NCBI GenBank assembly: GCA_020847675.1
Contig: JADLBN010000229.1
Span: 1-45,529 of the forward strand
DNA length: 45,529 nt
From: Burkholderiales bacterium
GTDB lineage: Bacteria; Pseudomonadota; Gammaproteobacteria; Burkholderiales; Casimicrobiaceae
Direction of reading: 5' to 3'
Part shown: one piece after another, positions 27,719 through 41,300 of the stretch
How the letters are laid out: the number at the start of each line of letters is the position of its first letter
Numbering within the stretch: position 1 is the first letter of the stretch
Made by a program: the position numbers and the translations under genes
The notes under the pieces: model-generated
What the model saw: only the letters and a program-made list of their open reading frames with translations
What the model was told of the DNA's origin: nothing
Databases searched by the model: none

Positions 27719-27804
27719 GCACCTTCCTCTGGATCGGCGCTGCCCTGGCGGTGTTCCTGTTCGCCTACCTCGTGTGGGCGCTCTTCCACGCCGAGGACCT
27801 CTGA
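27715..27804 (+). CDS. kdpF: Potassium-transporting ATPase small subunit KdpF
   Basis: This 29-residue hydrophobic peptide aligns with E. coli KdpF, also 29 residues: a single helix ([20 protein letters not shown]) ending in HAEDL versus NAEAF. It stabilises the KdpABC complex in the inner membrane. GTG 27715 has a GGGAG ribosome site six bases upstream, and the stop is one base from the kdpA ATG. Such genes are usually missed by automatic callers because of their size. Confidence 0.88.
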   Translation: MSTFLWIGAALAVFLFAYLVWALFHAEDL

Positions 27805-27805
27805 C

Positions 27806-29602
27806 ATGACCGACACGTCCTGGGCGCTGTTCGCGCTCTTCCTCGCTGTCCTGCTGGCGCTCGCCAAGCCGATCGGGCTGTGGCTCGCGGCGGTGGGCGA
27901 AGGCCGCCTCCCCGGTCCGCTCGCGCGAGCCGAGGCCGCCGCGCTTCGCGCGCTGCGCGTGCCGGTCGAGGAGATGGACTGGAAAGCCTATGCGTTCGGC
28001 ACGCTCGCGTTCAGCGCGATCGGCCTTCTCTTCACCTACGCCCTTCAGCGCGCGCAGGGATTCCTGCCGCTCAACCCGCAGGGCTTCGGCGCGGTCTCGC
28101 CGGACTCGTCGTTCAACACGGCGATCTCGTTCGTCGCGAACACGAACTGGCAGGGCTACGGCGGCGAGACGACGATGTCGTACCTGACCCAGATGCTCGC
28201 GCTCGCGGTCCAGAACTTCGTGTCGGCCGCGACCGGCATCGCCGTCGCGTGGGCGCTGATCCGCGGGTTCGCCCGCCACTCGTCGTCGACGGTCGGCAAC
28301 CTGTGGGTCGACCTCGTGCGCGCGACGGTCTGGGTTCTGCTGCCGCTGTCGTTCGTCCTGGCGCTGTGTCTCGCGGGACGCGGCGTGGTGCAGAACTTCT
28401 CGCCCTACGCGAGCGTGACGATGGTCGAGGCGGTCGCCTACACGGTGCCGAAGGTCGGAGCCGACGGGCAGCCGCTCAAGGATGCCGCGGGCAGACCGGT
28501 CGAGGAGACGAAGACCGAGGCGACGCAGACGCTGCCGATGGGTCCGATCGCCTCGCAGGAAGCGATCAAGCTCCTCGGCACCAACGGCGGGGGTTTCCTC
28601 AACGCCAACTCCGCGCATCCCTACGAGAACCCGGATGCCTTCACCAATTTCCTCGAGATGCTGGCGATCCTGCTGATCGGGGCGGGTTTCTGCTACGCGC
28701 TCGGCAAGATGGTCGGCGACACGCGGCAGGGCTGGGCCGTGCTGGCGGCGATGAGCGTGATGTTTGCCTTCTTCGCGATCGCGGCGATGAGCCTCGAGCA
28801 GGCGGGCAACCCGGCATTCACGTCGATCGGCGTCGATCAGTCGGCATCGGCGACCCAGTCGGGCGGCAACATGGAAGGAAAGGAAACCCGGTTCGGCATC
28901 GCCGCGAGCGCGCTGTTCGCGACCGTCACGACCGCCGCTTCCTGCGGGGCGGTCAACGCGATGCACGACTCGCTGCTTCCGCTGACGGGAGGCGTGCCGA
29001 TGCTGCTGATGCAGCTGGGCGAGGTCGTCTACGGCGGCGTCGGCTCGGGACTCTACGGCATGCTGGTCTTCGCGCTGCTCGCGGTGTTCATCGCCGGGCT
29101 GATGATCGGCCGCACGCCCGAGTACCTGGGCAAGAAGATCGGCGCCTTCGAGATGAAGATGGTCGCGGTCGCCGTCCTGATGACGCCGCTCCTGGTGCTC
29201 CTCGGCACCTCGATCGCGGTCCTGACCGAGGCCGGCCGTGTCGGCGTGCAGGACCCCGGCGCGCACGGCTTCTCCGAGATCCTCTACGCGTTCTCGTCGG
29301 GCGCCAACAACAACGGCAGCGCGTTCGCCGGACTGTCGGCCAACACGCCGTTCTACAACCTGATGATCGGCATGGCGATGGCGCTGGGGCGCTTCGGCGT
29401 GATCGTTCCGGTCCTCGCGGTGGCGGGTTCGCTCGCGGCGAGGAAGCGGACGCCGGCTTCCGCCGGCTCGATGCCGACGCACGGCCCGCTGTTCGTGGTT
29501 CTGCTGGTCGGAACCGTGCTCCTCGTCGGCGCCCTCACCTACCTGCCGGCGCTGGCTCTCGGACCGGTCGCCGAGCATCTGGCGCTCTTCGCCAACCGAT
29601 AG
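27806..29602 (+). CDS. kdpA: Potassium-transporting ATPase potassium-binding subunit KdpA
   Basis: This 598-residue membrane protein is the channel-like subunit of the high-affinity K+ pump. Selectivity-filter-type segments are visible, including [37 protein letters not shown] and [15 protein letters not shown], with about ten helices. It is slightly longer than E. coli KdpA (557), mainly in a periplasmic loop near residues 200-250. ATG 27806 is 1 base after the kdpF stop. It is followed by kdpB with a 9-base gap, all in one operon. Confidence 0.97.
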   Translation: MTDTSWALFALFLAVLLALAKPIGLWLAAVGEGRLPGPLARAEAAALRALRVPVEEMDWKAYAFGTLAFSAIGLLFTYALQRAQGFLPLNPQGFGAVSPDSSFNTAISFVANTNWQGYGGETTMSYLTQMLALAVQNFVSAATGIAVAWALIRGFARHSSSTVGNLWVDLVRATVWVLLPLSFVLALCLAGRGVVQNFSPYASVTMVEAVAYTVPKVGADGQPLKDAAGRPVEETKTEATQTLPMGPIASQEAIKLLGTNGGGFLNANSAHPYENPDAFTNFLEMLAILLIGAGFCYALGKMVGDTRQGWAVLAAMSVMFAFFAIAAMSLEQAGNPAFTSIGVDQSASATQSGGNMEGKETRFGIAASALFATVTTAASCGAVNAMHDSLLPLTGGVPMLLMQLGEVVYGGVGSGLYGMLVFALLAVFIAGLMIGRTPEYLGKKIGAFEMKMVAVAVLMTPLLVLLGTSIAVLTEAGRVGVQDPGAHGFSEILYAFSSGANNNGSAFAGLSANTPFYNLMIGMAMALGRFGVIVPVLAVAGSLAARKRTPASAGSMPTHGPLFVVLLVGTVLLVGALTYLPALALGPVAEHLALFANR

Positions 29603-29611
29603 GTCGAATCC

Positions 29612-31678
<2,067 letters not shown>

Positions 31679-31689
31679 CAAGGCCCGCC

Positions 31690-32262
31690 ATGCTCGCCAG
31701 CCTGCGCCCTGCGCTGATCGTCTTCGCCGCGCTGACCTTCCTCACCGGCGTCATCTACCCGCTCGCCGTCACCGGCGTCGCGCAGCTCGCGTTCCGCGAC
31801 GCGGCGAACGGCTCGATCCTCGTCGTCGACGGCAAACCGGTCGGATCGTCGCTGATCGGCCAGCCGTTCTCGTCGCCCCGCTACTTCTGGGGCCGGCCGT
31901 CGGCCACCTCGCCGCAGCCGTACAACGGGGGCGCGTCGGGAGGCTCGAACTTCGGGCCGGCCCACCCGGCGCTCGCCGAGGCGATGAAGGCACGGGTCGA
32001 GGCGCTGCGCGCCGCCGATCCGTCGAACCGCGCCCCGATCCCCTCCGACCTCGTGACGGCCTCGGCCTCGGGACTCGATCCCCACGTCACCCTCGCCGGA
32101 GCGCAGTGGCAGATCGGCCGCGTTGCCCGGGCGCGCGGACTCTCGCCCGAGCGGGTCCGCGCGCTGGTCGAAGAGCACGCCGAGCTTCCGTTCCTGGGCG
32201 TCCTGGGCGAGCCGCGCGTGAACGTCCTGCGCCTCAACCTCGCGTTGGATAAGATGGGCTGA
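31690..32262 (+). CDS. kdpC: Potassium-transporting ATPase subunit KdpC
   Basis: This 190-residue protein has one N-terminal membrane helix (ALIVFAALTFLTGVIYPLAV) and a periplasmic domain with SSLIGQPFSSPRYFWGRPSA and, near the end, VTLAGAQWQIGRVARARGL, all typical of KdpC. It is needed for assembly and affinity of the pump. Its TGA overlaps the kdpD ATG (TGATG), so the pump and its sensor are translationally coupled, which in this operon puts sensor level under kdp promoter control. Confidence 0.96.
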   Translation: MLASLRPALIVFAALTFLTGVIYPLAVTGVAQLAFRDAANGSILVVDGKPVGSSLIGQPFSSPRYFWGRPSATSPQPYNGGASGGSNFGPAHPALAEAMKARVEALRAADPSNRAPIPSDLVTASASGLDPHVTLAGAQWQIGRVARARGLSPERVRALVEEHAELPFLGVLGEPRVNVLRLNLALDKMG

Positions 32263-34994
32263 TGGACGAACCGCGGGAGCCGGGACGCCCCGACCCCGAC
32301 GCGCTGCTCGAGCGCGTCGCCGCAGCCGAGAGCCGCGCGAACCGCGGCCGGCTGAAGGTGTTCTTCGGCGCGTCGCCCGGCGTCGGCAAGACCTACGCGA
32401 TGCTCACCGCGGCGCGGCGCCTCGCCGCAGACGGCATCGACGTCGTGACCGGCGTGATCGAGACCCACGGCCGGAGCGAGACCGCGGCGCTCGCCGCCGG
32501 GCTCGAATCGCTGCCGCGCAAGCGCGTCGAGCACAAGGGGCGGACGATCGACGAGTTCGACCTCGACGCCGCGCTCGCGCGGCGTCCGTCGGTGGTCCTC
32601 GTCGACGAACTCGCGCACACCAACGCGCCGGGGTCGCGGCACCCGAAGCGCTGGCAGGACGTCGAGGAACTCCTCGGGGCGGGCATCGACGTCTACACGA
32701 CGGTGAACGTCCAGCACCTCGAGCGGCTGAACGACGTGGTCGGCGCGATCACCGGAATCGCGGTCCGCGAGACCGTGCCCGATAGAGTGTTCGACAATGC
32801 TGACGAGGTGGTGCTGGTCGACCTGCCGCCCGACGACCTGCTCGCGAGGCTCAAGCAGGGCAAGGTCTACCTGCCCGAGCAGGCCGAACGCGCCGCGGCC
32901 AACTTCTTCCGCAAGGGCAATCTCCTCGCGCTGCGGGAACTCGCGCTGCGGCGCACCGCCGACCGCGTCGACGACGAGATGCGGACCTACCGCCGCGAGC
33001 GCGTAGGCGGCGGCGTCTGGAAGGCTCGCGACGCGCTGCTCGTGGCGATCGGCCCGAGTGAAGGCTCCGACAAGGTGGTGCGCGCCGCGGCGCGGCTCGC
33101 CGCCGAGACCGACGCGCCGTGGCACGCGGTCTACGTCGAGACACCCGCGCTGCAGCGGCTGCCTGACTCGCGCCGGCGCGCGATCCTCGAGGTCCTCAAG
33201 CTCGCGCAAGACCTGGGCGCGCAGACCTCGACCGTGCCGGGCACCGATCCGATTCCCGCGCTCGTCGAGTACGCGCGCACGCACAACCTGGGCCGCATCA
33301 TGCTCGGGCGCGCCGCCGGAGCGCCGTCCTGGCGCGCGCGGCTTGGCCGCGAGCCCGCTGCCCGGCTCGGCGACCTCGCCCCGGACATCGACGCGATCGT
33401 CGTGAGCCGCTCGCCCGGCGGCGAGACGCGGCCGCGCGCATCGGATGCGGCAGGACCGCTGCCCTGGCGCGGCTACGCCGCGGCCCTCGCGCTCTCCGCG
33501 GTGACCGCGGCCGCAGCGCTCCTCGTGTACGACTACCTCTACCTCGCGAACACCGTCATGCTGTTCCTGCTGGCGGTGGTAATCACGGCGTCGGCGCTGG
33601 GCCGCGGACCCGCGGTGCTGTCCGCGATCGTCAACGTGCTCGCGTTCGACTACCTGTTCGTCCCGCCGCGGTTCTCCTTCGCGTTCAGCGACGCACGCTA
33701 CCTGTTCACCTTCGCCGTGATGCTCGTCGTCGGACTCGTCGTCGCGCAGCTCACGGCGAGCCTGAGATACCAGGCGCGGGTGGCAGGCTCCCGCGAGAAG
33801 CGGGCCCGCTCGCTGTTCGAGATGGCGCGCGAACTCTCGGGCGCGCTCACGGTCGAGCAGGTCGCCGAGACCGGCGCGCGGTACGTCGCGACGATCGCCC
33901 GCGCGAAAGTGGCGCTGCTCCTGCTGCGCGACGACGACACGCTCGAGGCCGCAGAGCTGGCGGACCCGGCGCCGGCGTTCGACGGCGCGATCGCGCGCTG
34001 GGCGCTCGACCGCGTCGAAGCCGCGGGCGCCGGCACCAACACGCTGCCGTCTGCCGGGGCGCTCTACCTTCCGCTGAAGGCGCCAATGCGCGCGCGCGGC
34101 GTGATCGTGGTCGAGCCGCAGACGCCGCGCACATTGATGATTCCCGAGCAGCGCCGCCTGCTCGAAACCTGCGCGGCGCTGATCGCGATCGCGCTCGAGC
34201 GCGTGCATTTCGTCTCGGTCGCGCAGCAGACGACAGTCGAGGTCGAGACCGAGCGGCTGCGCAACTCGCTCCTGTCCACCCTGTCGCACGACCTGCGCAC
34301 GCCGCTCACGGCGCTCGTCGGCCTGTCGGAGTCGCTCTCCCGCGACCTCGCGCGCGACGGCCGCGACGGCCCGTCCGCCACCGCGCTCGTGGTGCGCGAC
34401 CAGGCCCGCCGCACCGCGCAGCTCGTCAACAACCTGCTCGAGATGGCGCGCCTGGAAGCCGGCCGTGTCCCGCTGCGCAAGGACTGGCAGAGCCTGCAGG
34501 AACTCGCGGGCAGCGCGATCCGTTCGCTCGAGCCTGCGTTGGGCGGGCGCCCGATCGAGGTCGACATCGGCGACGCGGTGCCGCTGGTAAGCTGCGATCC
34601 CGTGATGATCGAGCGCGTCCTCGTGAACCTGCTCGAGAACGCGAACAAGTACTCGCCCGAAGGCACGCCGGTCCGCATCGCGGCGGCGCGCGCGGGCGAC
34701 CGCATCGAGGTGACGGTCGAGGACCGCGGGCCCGGCCTTCCGGCCGGCCGGGAGGCCACGCTCTTCGACAAGTTCATCCGAGGATCGCCCGAGTCGGGAC
34801 TGCCCGGCGTGGGGCTCGGGCTCGCGATCTGCCGGGCCATCGTAGAGGCGCATGGCGGCGAGATCCGCGCCGAGGATCGCGAGGGTGGCGGCGCCCGGTT
34901 CGTGTTCTCCCTGCCGGCGGGCGAGCCGCCTCCGCTGGAACCCGAACCCCCGGACGGGGAAACCGACGCGACGGGAGGCTCGCCATCGAACTGA
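32262..34994 (+). CDS. kdpD: Potassium-sensing histidine kinase KdpD
   Basis: This 910-residue kinase senses low K+ or osmotic stress and phosphorylates KdpE. From the N-terminus: the KdpD domain (about 30-240) with Walker [10 protein letters not shown] at residues 36-44, a Usp domain (about 255-380), four close membrane helices of the DUF4118 type (about 405-505), a GAF-like region, the HisKA domain with the phospho-accepting His676 in [17 protein letters not shown], and the ATPase domain with [13 protein letters not shown]. An Arg-rich stretch follows the helices (REKRARS), as in E. coli. The C-terminal tail is Pro/Glu-rich. It is full length. Confidence 0.97.
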   Translation: MDEPREPGRPDPDALLERVAAAESRANRGRLKVFFGASPGVGKTYAMLTAARRLAADGIDVVTGVIETHGRSETAALAAGLESLPRKRVEHKGRTIDEFDLDAALARRPSVVLVDELAHTNAPGSRHPKRWQDVEELLGAGIDVYTTVNVQHLERLNDVVGAITGIAVRETVPDRVFDNADEVVLVDLPPDDLLARLKQGKVYLPEQAERAAANFFRKGNLLALRELALRRTADRVDDEMRTYRRERVGGGVWKARDALLVAIGPSEGSDKVVRAAARLAAETDAPWHAVYVETPALQRLPDSRRRAILEVLKLAQDLGAQTSTVPGTDPIPALVEYARTHNLGRIMLGRAAGAPSWRARLGREPAARLGDLAPDIDAIVVSRSPGGETRPRASDAAGPLPWRGYAAALALSAVTAAAALLVYDYLYLANTVMLFLLAVVITASALGRGPAVLSAIVNVLAFDYLFVPPRFSFAFSDARYLFTFAVMLVVGLVVAQLTASLRYQARVAGSREKRARSLFEMARELSGALTVEQVAETGARYVATIARAKVALLLLRDDDTLEAAELADPAPAFDGAIARWALDRVEAAGAGTNTLPSAGALYLPLKAPMRARGVIVVEPQTPRTLMIPEQRRLLETCAALIAIALERVHFVSVAQQTTVEVETERLRNSLLSTLSHDLRTPLTALVGLSESLSRDLARDGRDGPSATALVVRDQARRTAQLVNNLLEMARLEAGRVPLRKDWQSLQELAGSAIRSLEPALGGRPIEVDIGDAVPLVSCDPVMIERVLVNLLENANKYSPEGTPVRIAAARAGDRIEVTVEDRGPGLPAGREATLFDKFIRGSPESGLPGVGLGLAICRAIVEAHGGEIRAEDREGGGARFVFSLPAGEPPPLEPEPPDGETDATGGSPSN

Positions 34995-35002
34995 AGCCGC
35001 TC

Positions 35003-35674
35003 GTGCTCGTCGTCGAGGACGAGAAGGAGATCCGCCGCTTCCTCCGGTCCGCGCTCGAGGCGGACGGCTATCGCGTGGCGGAGGCGGAGACCTGTGCCCG
35101 CGGCGTCATCGACGCGGGAACGCGCAAGCCCGATCTCGCGATCCTCGACCTCGGACTGCCGGACAACGACGGCGTCGACTTCATCCGCAAGGTGCGGGCG
35201 TTCTCGACGTTGCCGATCCTCGTCCTCTCCGCGCGCGCGGGCGAGCAGGACAAGATCGACGCGCTCGACGCCGGCGCGGACGACTACCTGACCAAGCCGT
35301 TCGGCGTCGGCGAACTTGCCGCGCGCATGAGGGCGATGACCCGCCGCGGCGCACGGACGGCGGAGAGCGCGACGACCGAGGTCGTCTTCGGCGACGTCCG
35401 CCTCGACATCGCGAACCGCCGCGTGTTCCGGGCGGGCGATCCGGTGAAGCTCACGCCGGTCGAGTTCCGGCTGCTCGCCCATCTGGCGGTTCATCCGGGC
35501 AAGGTGATCACGCACCGGCTGCTGCTGCGCGAAGTCTGGGGCCCGTCGCACACCGACGACGCGCATTATCTCCGCGTGTACATGGGAAGGCTGCGCGCGA
35601 AGCTCGAGGTCGACGCGGCACAGCCTCGCCACCTTCTCACCGAGACCGGCGTCGGGTACCGTTTCGTGCCCTGA
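35003..35674 (+). CDS. kdpE: Response regulator KdpE (OmpR type)
   Basis: This 223-residue protein activates the kdp promoter. The receiver domain has the acidic pair in VVEDE, phospho-accepting Asp49 (in LAILDLGLP, numbered from this start) and Lys in LTKPFG; the OmpR winged helix ([28 protein letters not shown]) follows. The start is doubtful. GTG 35003 begins directly in beta-strand 1 and has no ribosome site close by. GGGAGG at 34973-34978 is ideally placed (6 bases) for ATC at 34985, which would add IELKPL and a full first strand. A non-ATG/GTG/TTG start is rare, so GTG is given here. Confidence 0.93.
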   Translation: MLVVEDEKEIRRFLRSALEADGYRVAEAETCARGVIDAGTRKPDLAILDLGLPDNDGVDFIRKVRAFSTLPILVLSARAGEQDKIDALDAGADDYLTKPFGVGELAARMRAMTRRGARTAESATTEVVFGDVRLDIANRRVFRAGDPVKLTPVEFRLLAHLAVHPGKVITHRLLLREVWGPSHTDDAHYLRVYMGRLRAKLEVDAAQPRHLLTETGVGYRFVP

Positions 35675-35694
35675 CCGCGCCTCCCGCGGCGCGC

Positions 35695-35700
35695 TACAAT
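35695..35700 (+). promoter_or_regulatory. -10-like box 6 nt before the proA ATG
   Basis: TACAAT is followed by six bases and ATG 35707 without a ribosome site. A CTGACC at 35671-35676 could be a weak -35 at an 18-bp spacer. This is the most promoter-like of the four leaderless-type arrangements. Confidence 0.5.
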
Positions 35701-35706
35701 CGCCGC

Positions 35707-36999
35707 ATGACCGACCTCGCTGTCCCGGGTCTCGAAGCTTTCGCCGACGTCGCCGCGTACATGCGCGGCGTGGGGGAGGCCGCGCGCGCGGCCTCGCGCG
35801 GACTCGCGCGCGCGGACACCGCGGCGAAGGACCGCGCGCTCGTTGCGATGGCCGCGGCGATCCGCGCCGACGCGGCGAAGCTCCTCGCGGCCAACGGCGA
35901 GGATGTCGCCGCTGCACGCGGCGCCGGCCAGGACGCCGCATTCGTCGATCGCCTCGCGCTCGCTCCGAAGGCGATCGAGGCGATGGCGAAGGGGCTGGAG
36001 GAAGTGGCCGCGCTCCCCGATCCGGTGGGCGAGATCTCGGACCTGCGCTACCGGCCGACCGGCATCCAGGTCGGCCTCATGCGCGTCCCGCTCGGCGTCG
36101 TCGGCATCGTCTACGAGTCGCGCCCCAACGTCACGGCCGACGCCGCGGCGCTGTGCTTGAAGGCCGGCAACGCGGCGATCCTGCGCGGCGGCTCGGAGGC
36201 GATCCGCAGCAACGCCGCGATCGCCGCGTGCGTGCACGCCGGACTGCGCGCGGCCGGCCTACCCGAGGCCGCGGTGCAGGTCGTCGCGACGACCGACCGC
36301 GCGGCAGTCGGGCACCTCATCGTCGACGAGGCACACGTCGACGTGATCGTGCCGCGCGGGGGCAAGAGCCTGATCGAGCGCATCTCGCGCGAGGCGAAGG
36401 TGCCGGTGATCCGGCACCTCGACGGCGTGTGCCACGTCTACGTCGACGCCGCTGCGGACGTCGACATGGCGGTCCGCATCGCCGACAACGCGAAGACCCA
36501 GCGCTACGCGCCCTGCAACACGATGGAGACGCTGCTCGTGCACGCCGACATCGCGAAGCGCGTCCTGCCGCCGCTCGCCGCGATCTATGCGGCGAAGGGC
36601 GTCGAACTGCGCGGCTGCGAGCGTTCGCGCGCGCTCGTCCCCACGATGAAGCCCGCGACCGAGGAGGACTGGCGCACCGAATACCTCGCGCCGATCCTCG
36701 CGGTGCGCGTCGTCGATTCTCTCGACGCCGCGATCGACCACATCGCGACCTGGGGTTCGCAGCACACCGACGCGATCGTCACCAACGATCACGCGGCCGC
36801 GATGCGCTTCCTCCGCGAGGTCGATTCGAGCTCGGTGATGGTGAACGCTTCGACCCGGTTCGCCGACGGGTTCGAGTACGGGCTGGGCGCCGAGATCGGC
36901 ATCTCGACCAACAAGCTCCACGCGCGCGGGCCGGTGGGGCTCGAGGGCCTCACCTCGCGCAAGTGGATCGTGCTGGGGTCGGGGCAGATCCGAACCTAG
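35707..36999 (+). CDS. proA: Gamma-glutamyl phosphate reductase
   Basis: This 430-residue aldehyde-dehydrogenase-fold enzyme reduces gamma-glutamyl phosphate to the semialdehyde in proline synthesis. The catalytic Cys270 lies in [36 protein letters not shown] and [22 protein letters not shown] are all diagnostic. Length agrees with other ProA proteins (about 417-430). No proB is adjacent. It follows kdpE by 32 bases but likely has its own start of transcription. Proline synthesis beside a K+ uptake system is of interest because both respond to osmotic stress, but this may be coincidence. Confidence 0.97.
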   Translation: MTDLAVPGLEAFADVAAYMRGVGEAARAASRGLARADTAAKDRALVAMAAAIRADAAKLLAANGEDVAAARGAGQDAAFVDRLALAPKAIEAMAKGLEEVAALPDPVGEISDLRYRPTGIQVGLMRVPLGVVGIVYESRPNVTADAAALCLKAGNAAILRGGSEAIRSNAAIAACVHAGLRAAGLPEAAVQVVATTDRAAVGHLIVDEAHVDVIVPRGGKSLIERISREAKVPVIRHLDGVCHVYVDAAADVDMAVRIADNAKTQRYAPCNTMETLLVHADIAKRVLPPLAAIYAAKGVELRGCERSRALVPTMKPATEEDWRTEYLAPILAVRVVDSLDAAIDHIATWGSQHTDAIVTNDHAAAMRFLREVDSSSVMVNASTRFADGFEYGLGAEIGISTNKLHARGPVGLEGLTSRKWIVLGSGQIRT

Positions 37000-37072
37000 G
37001 AAACCGCGCTCCGCCCGGGAACCCGCGGAACGCCGGGGCGTCGGACCTCGCCATCGAGGAAGCGTCCCGGGA

Positions 37073-37095
37073 GGCGGGGCGGCGAGCGCCCCGCC
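37073..37095. terminator. Hairpin between convergent proA and the IPTL-CTERM-like gene
   Basis: GGCGGGGCG and CGCCCCGCC make a 9-bp perfect stem with a GCGAG loop in the 104-bp gap between two convergent genes. No T-tract is present, so it may be a bidirectional stop of the Rho-assisted type. Confidence 0.5.
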
Positions 37096-37103
37096 ATGCC
37101 GGG

Positions 37104-38324
37104 TCAGCGTCGCCGGCCGGCCAGTTGCCGCATCGCGACGCCCGCGAGGAGCAGTGCAAGCAGCAAGAGCGCCGTTTCGCCCAGCGTCGGCACGGAAACG
37201 ACTTGCGACGCCTGCCCGGCGCGGGCAAACCCGGCCGACACCGTCATCGCCCCGCTCACCGTCACCACGCAGGTGCCGGTGCCGGAGCAGCCCGAACCCG
37301 ACCAGCCGGTGAAGGTCTGGCCCGGGTCGGGAACGGCGGAAAGCGTGATGACGGCGTTCTGCGGGAAAGCGACCGCGCAGGTGACGCCGCAGGCGATGCC
37401 CGCCGGGGTGCCCGTCACCGTTCCGGCGCCGGTGCCGGTCCTGGTGACCGCGAGCGAGTACGCAGGAGCGAGTTCGAACTGCGCATTGACGGTCCTGGCC
37501 GCGTTGACGGTCACCTGACAGGCGCCGACGCCGCTGCAGTCTCCGCTCCATCCGGCGAAGAATTGGCCGGCGACCGGCGCCGCGCTCAGGTTCACCACGC
37601 TGCCCGGATAGATGTCGGCGCAGGTCGCGCCGCAGTTGATCGCGCCGCTGTCGGCGAGAACCGTGCCGCTTCCCGTCCCCGACTTGGTGACCGCGAGCGT
37701 CTGGCCGACGACGAGGTCGAACGACGCGGCGCTCATGTCGTAGTCGGTGAAGGACGGATCAGTGACGAACGACACGCCGCTCGTCGGCCTGATCGTGTAG
37801 GTGCCGAGCGGAGTCGCGGCGGCAGCCGTGAGGCCGAGATTGACCACCATGAGATTGCTGCCGGCCGCCGCGCCGACGAGGCCGGTCGTGCTGCGGCCGA
37901 GGTTGTCGTCGTTGTCGGGGTCGAGCAGCGCGGAGCCGGCCGCGAGCACCGTTCCGTCGGGCGTGCCCGAAGCCGCGTCGTCGTAGATGCTGCCGGCGAA
38001 GCTGCGCGCGGTGATCGAGACGTAACCGCTCGTTCCCGGTGCCGTCTGCGACAGCCGGAACGACGCGCCGATGGTCTGCGTCGCCGGTGCATCGACGCGC
38101 ACGTCGATCGACGTGCTCCCGCCCGGCACGACCTTGGCCGTCGTCGCCGAGCCTCCGGCGGTGACCAGCCGCGTCGTCACCTGGGCCGACGCCGGCAACG
38201 CGAACCACGCGAGGGCGAGCGTCGCAACGGCGAGCGACGTTGCGCCGGACCAGCGAACCTTGGAAATGGCCGGGACTCCGTTCTGCGATGGGCGGGATGT
38301 CATGTCGGTCTCGTCGCGGGTCAT
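37104..38324 (-). CDS. Secreted protein with cohesin-like domain, two Cys-rich bacterial repeats and IPTL-CTERM-like anchor
   Basis: This 406-residue protein has a signal peptide (about 1-48, ending PASA). Residues about 50-205 look like a cohesin-type beta-sandwich: VVPGGSTSIDVRVD at the start and PLGTYTIRPTSGVSF then ASFDLVVG at the end. Two copies of a repeat of about 80 residues follow, each with GTGxGTV, two Cys pairs and FxGWSG. The C-terminus is VPTLGETA, a hydrophobic helix and RQLAGRRR: the IPTL-CTERM sorting signal, but with Val for Ile and Thr for the usual Trp. Such tails are processed by exosortases (XrtH type). Its ATG overlaps the stop of the subtilase gene (ATGA). The cohesin call is by pattern only. 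Confidence 0.7.
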   Translation of the reverse strand: MTRDETDMTSRPSQNGVPAISKVRWSGATSLAVATLALAWFALPASAQVTTRLVTAGGSATTAKVVPGGSTSIDVRVDAPATQTIGASFRLSQTAPGTSGYVSITARSFAGSIYDDAASGTPDGTVLAAGSALLDPDNDDNLGRSTTGLVGAAAGSNLMVVNLGLTAAAATPLGTYTIRPTSGVSFVTDPSFTDYDMSAASFDLVVGQTLAVTKSGTGSGTVLADSGAINCGATCADIYPGSVVNLSAAPVAGQFFAGWSGDCSGVGACQVTVNAARTVNAQFELAPAYSLAVTRTGTGAGTVTGTPAGIACGVTCAVAFPQNAVITLSAVPDPGQTFTGWSGSGCSGTGTCVVTVSGAMTVSAGFARAGQASQVVSVPTLGETALLLLALLLAGVAMRQLAGRRR

Positions 38325-41300
38325 GGCGCCGGAAGGGCCCGGGTGAGGTTCGCGTTCACCGCCGTTCGATCGGCGACGGCGATGCTGCCGCTCGCGTCGA
38401 TGTCGCGCAGGAAGTTGCCGGAGGTCGTCGTCTGCGACAGAAGCGCGTGAACGAGACCCATGTCAGCCACCGACACCACGCGGTTCTGGTTGACGTCCCC
38501 CGCGAGGAAGCCCACGCGGCGCACCAGGGTCGCGCCGCTGGGAGCGTCGTCGATGCCGACGACGTTCGATACCTCCACAGTCAGGTACTGGCGGTCGGTC
38601 ACGCCGGTGAGATCGACGATCACCTCGTTGCCCGAGGCGGTCGTCGCACCGACGGTGGCGGTTCCGGACGTGACGGCGGCGGACGCCGACTTCACCGGCT
38701 TGTCGAAGCCGAACACCAGTTGCTGCACCGGACCCGCGCGCGGCTCGGTGGTCGGATTGGACACATTGGCTCCGAGCAGCAGATTGAACGCGCCCTCCGC
38801 ACCGTGCGTCTTGCGCGAGAACACGTTGGCGAGCGCCGGAGCGGCGCCGGCGAAGAGCACCTTCTGCTGCGTGTCGCCCGGAGCGTTGTGCAGGTGGAGC
38901 ATCAGCGCGCCCAGCGAACCGTTCGCCGCGAGGTTGGCGGTGTTGAAGTTCACCGACATCGGGTAGTCCGCCAGCGCGTACCGGTACCACGCCGTCTCGC
39001 TGCCACCCGGTCCGAAGGTCACGCCCGGCGCACCGAGGTGGTAGGTGAAGGGACCCGCACCGTCCACATAGTCGTTGCCGCTGTAACTCTCGACGAAGTA
39101 GGTGATGGTGGAGGCCGTCGTGAGCCCCAGAGCGCTCACCGGTACGCCCATCGAGAACACGTCGTTCTGGAAGTAACGGATGTCCGGGCTGCCGAGCGGG
39201 TTGTACCCGTTCGGATTCGGATACACGGCCGAAATGCCCAGATTCCAGTCGTAGACTGCGTCGAACACCACGTTGATCGGCAGTCCGCCGGGATCGGACG
39301 CGATGTAGCGGTAGATCGTGAACAACGGGTCGTAGGAAGGCGCGGGCCCGGTGAGGGTGACCTGAACGAAACTGGTCGACGCGCCCGGCATGATGTTCGG
39401 CGCCCACATGCCGATCCCGAAACCCAGCCACTCGTTGACCGGATCGACGCCGATGCCGATCGACCGAAGTTGCGCGGTGGCCGGAATCGACAGGTTGCGC
39501 GTCCGTTCCGCGACCAGCTCGAAGGGCAGGAGCATCGAGATCGCGTCCCCCTGCGGCGCGCTGGGTATGCAGTCGGTGGCCGGACTGCCGAAGGCGATTC
39601 CGGTGCACACCGGCGTGCCGCCGACGTTGAGCGTCGAGGTCCCGCTGGCCGCGCCCCCGGTCTGGATGTACGCATCGGTCGCGACGTCGCCCGAGGCGAA
39701 CGGCGCGACGAACAGGGGCACCCTCGCCTTGACGCCGCCGCCGTCGTCGAGTTCGACGTACCCGCTCGCCTCGCCCAACCAGAACCGAGGATAGTCGCCG
39801 CCGTTAAGCGAGATCGTCTGCAGCGCGGTGATCGTCGGATCGACGTTGTTGATCGACGCGTCCGGATCGCCGTCCATCGTCACGTCGATGGTCGCGCTGC
39901 CGCCGGCCGCGATGTTCACCGGCGCGGGCGACACCGAGAACGTGATGCCAGGGTTGGCGAGAAGCATCGAGATGCTGGGCGTGAGCGTGATGGCGCCAGC
40001 GCTCTTGTTGGTCATGCGCAGCTTACGGGTCACGCTGGTCGGCCCGGGCCCGATCTGCGACGGGAACGACAGGGTCACGATGCCGGCCGCGTCGTCGGCA
40101 TAGGCGACGAAGGCCAGGTCGCCGGAAGCGACCGCGTCGATGCGTCCCGCACCGATTCTGCTCGCGCTGTGCCGGTTTCCGGTCTGCTGCGCCCCGGTGT
40201 AGAGGTCGTGCAGTGCGCCGTTCATCGCCAGCGCCTTGATTTCCTCGACGGTGTAGGAGGGATGGAGCTGGCGCAACAGGGCGACGAGGCCGGCGACGTG
40301 CGGTGCAGCCATCGAGGTGCCGGACAGCGTCGCCGCCTGGCTGCCGGTAACCACGGCGCCGGGCGGTGGCACGATGCCCGACTGCGCCGACACGATGTTC
40401 GAGCCCGGCGCGGCGATGTCCGGCTTGAGCGTCATGTCGACCGCCCCGCCCGGTATCGAACCGCTGTTCGGCCCGCGGGAAGTCGAGGCGTCGATCATGT
40501 CGCCGGCGTCGCCGGCGACGTGGATCGTCGCGGTAGCGCCCGCCTCGGCCTTGATCAGCGCTCCGTCCGACTTCGAGACCATCACCGAGGGAATCGTCGG
40601 AGGAGCGCTTCCGTCACCTCCCATGAAACTCGGTTGTCCCGTCCGGTTGTTGACGACGATCACGCCCATCGCGCCCGCGCTCTGGGCGTTGATTACCTTG
40701 AGCTGGAAGTTGCAGGAGCCCCGGTCGACGACCGCGATCTTGCCGGTGAGCGACCCCGGCGCAGGCGGCGTGCAGGCCTGGGCAGGCGAAGCCAGCGCGA
40801 GCGGTCCGGTCAGCAGCGGGGGAACCGTCGGCAGCGCGGGGCCGAAGCCGGCCGGCATCGCGAGATAGTCTCCGCCGGGAGTGTCCACCGTGGCCACGCT
40901 CTCGTAGCCGTCCACCGAGTTGGCCACCGAGATCACGCGCCGGGCCGACGATGGCGTACCGAGATTGAAGTACGAGTCGCCGCTGTTGCCGGCCGAAGCG
41001 ACCACGATCACACCTGCCAGCGCGGCAGCCTCGGCGGCCTCCGAGGAAGCATCGGACAGTCCGCCCCAATCGCTTCCGAGCGACATGTTGATGACGTCGA
41101 CGCCGTCGATCACCGCCTGCTCGATGGCGGCGACGGTCAGGAACGTCGACCCTTCGCAGCCGAAGACGCGATAGGCGTAGAGGTCCGCCTTCGGCGCCAT
41201 GCCCGGGTAGATGCGAAGGAGCGACGCGTCGATCGCGGTGTCGTAGGGACCGGCGAACGTTGCGCCGCCGAGCGTCACGCCGAATCCCGCGGCCGTGCCC

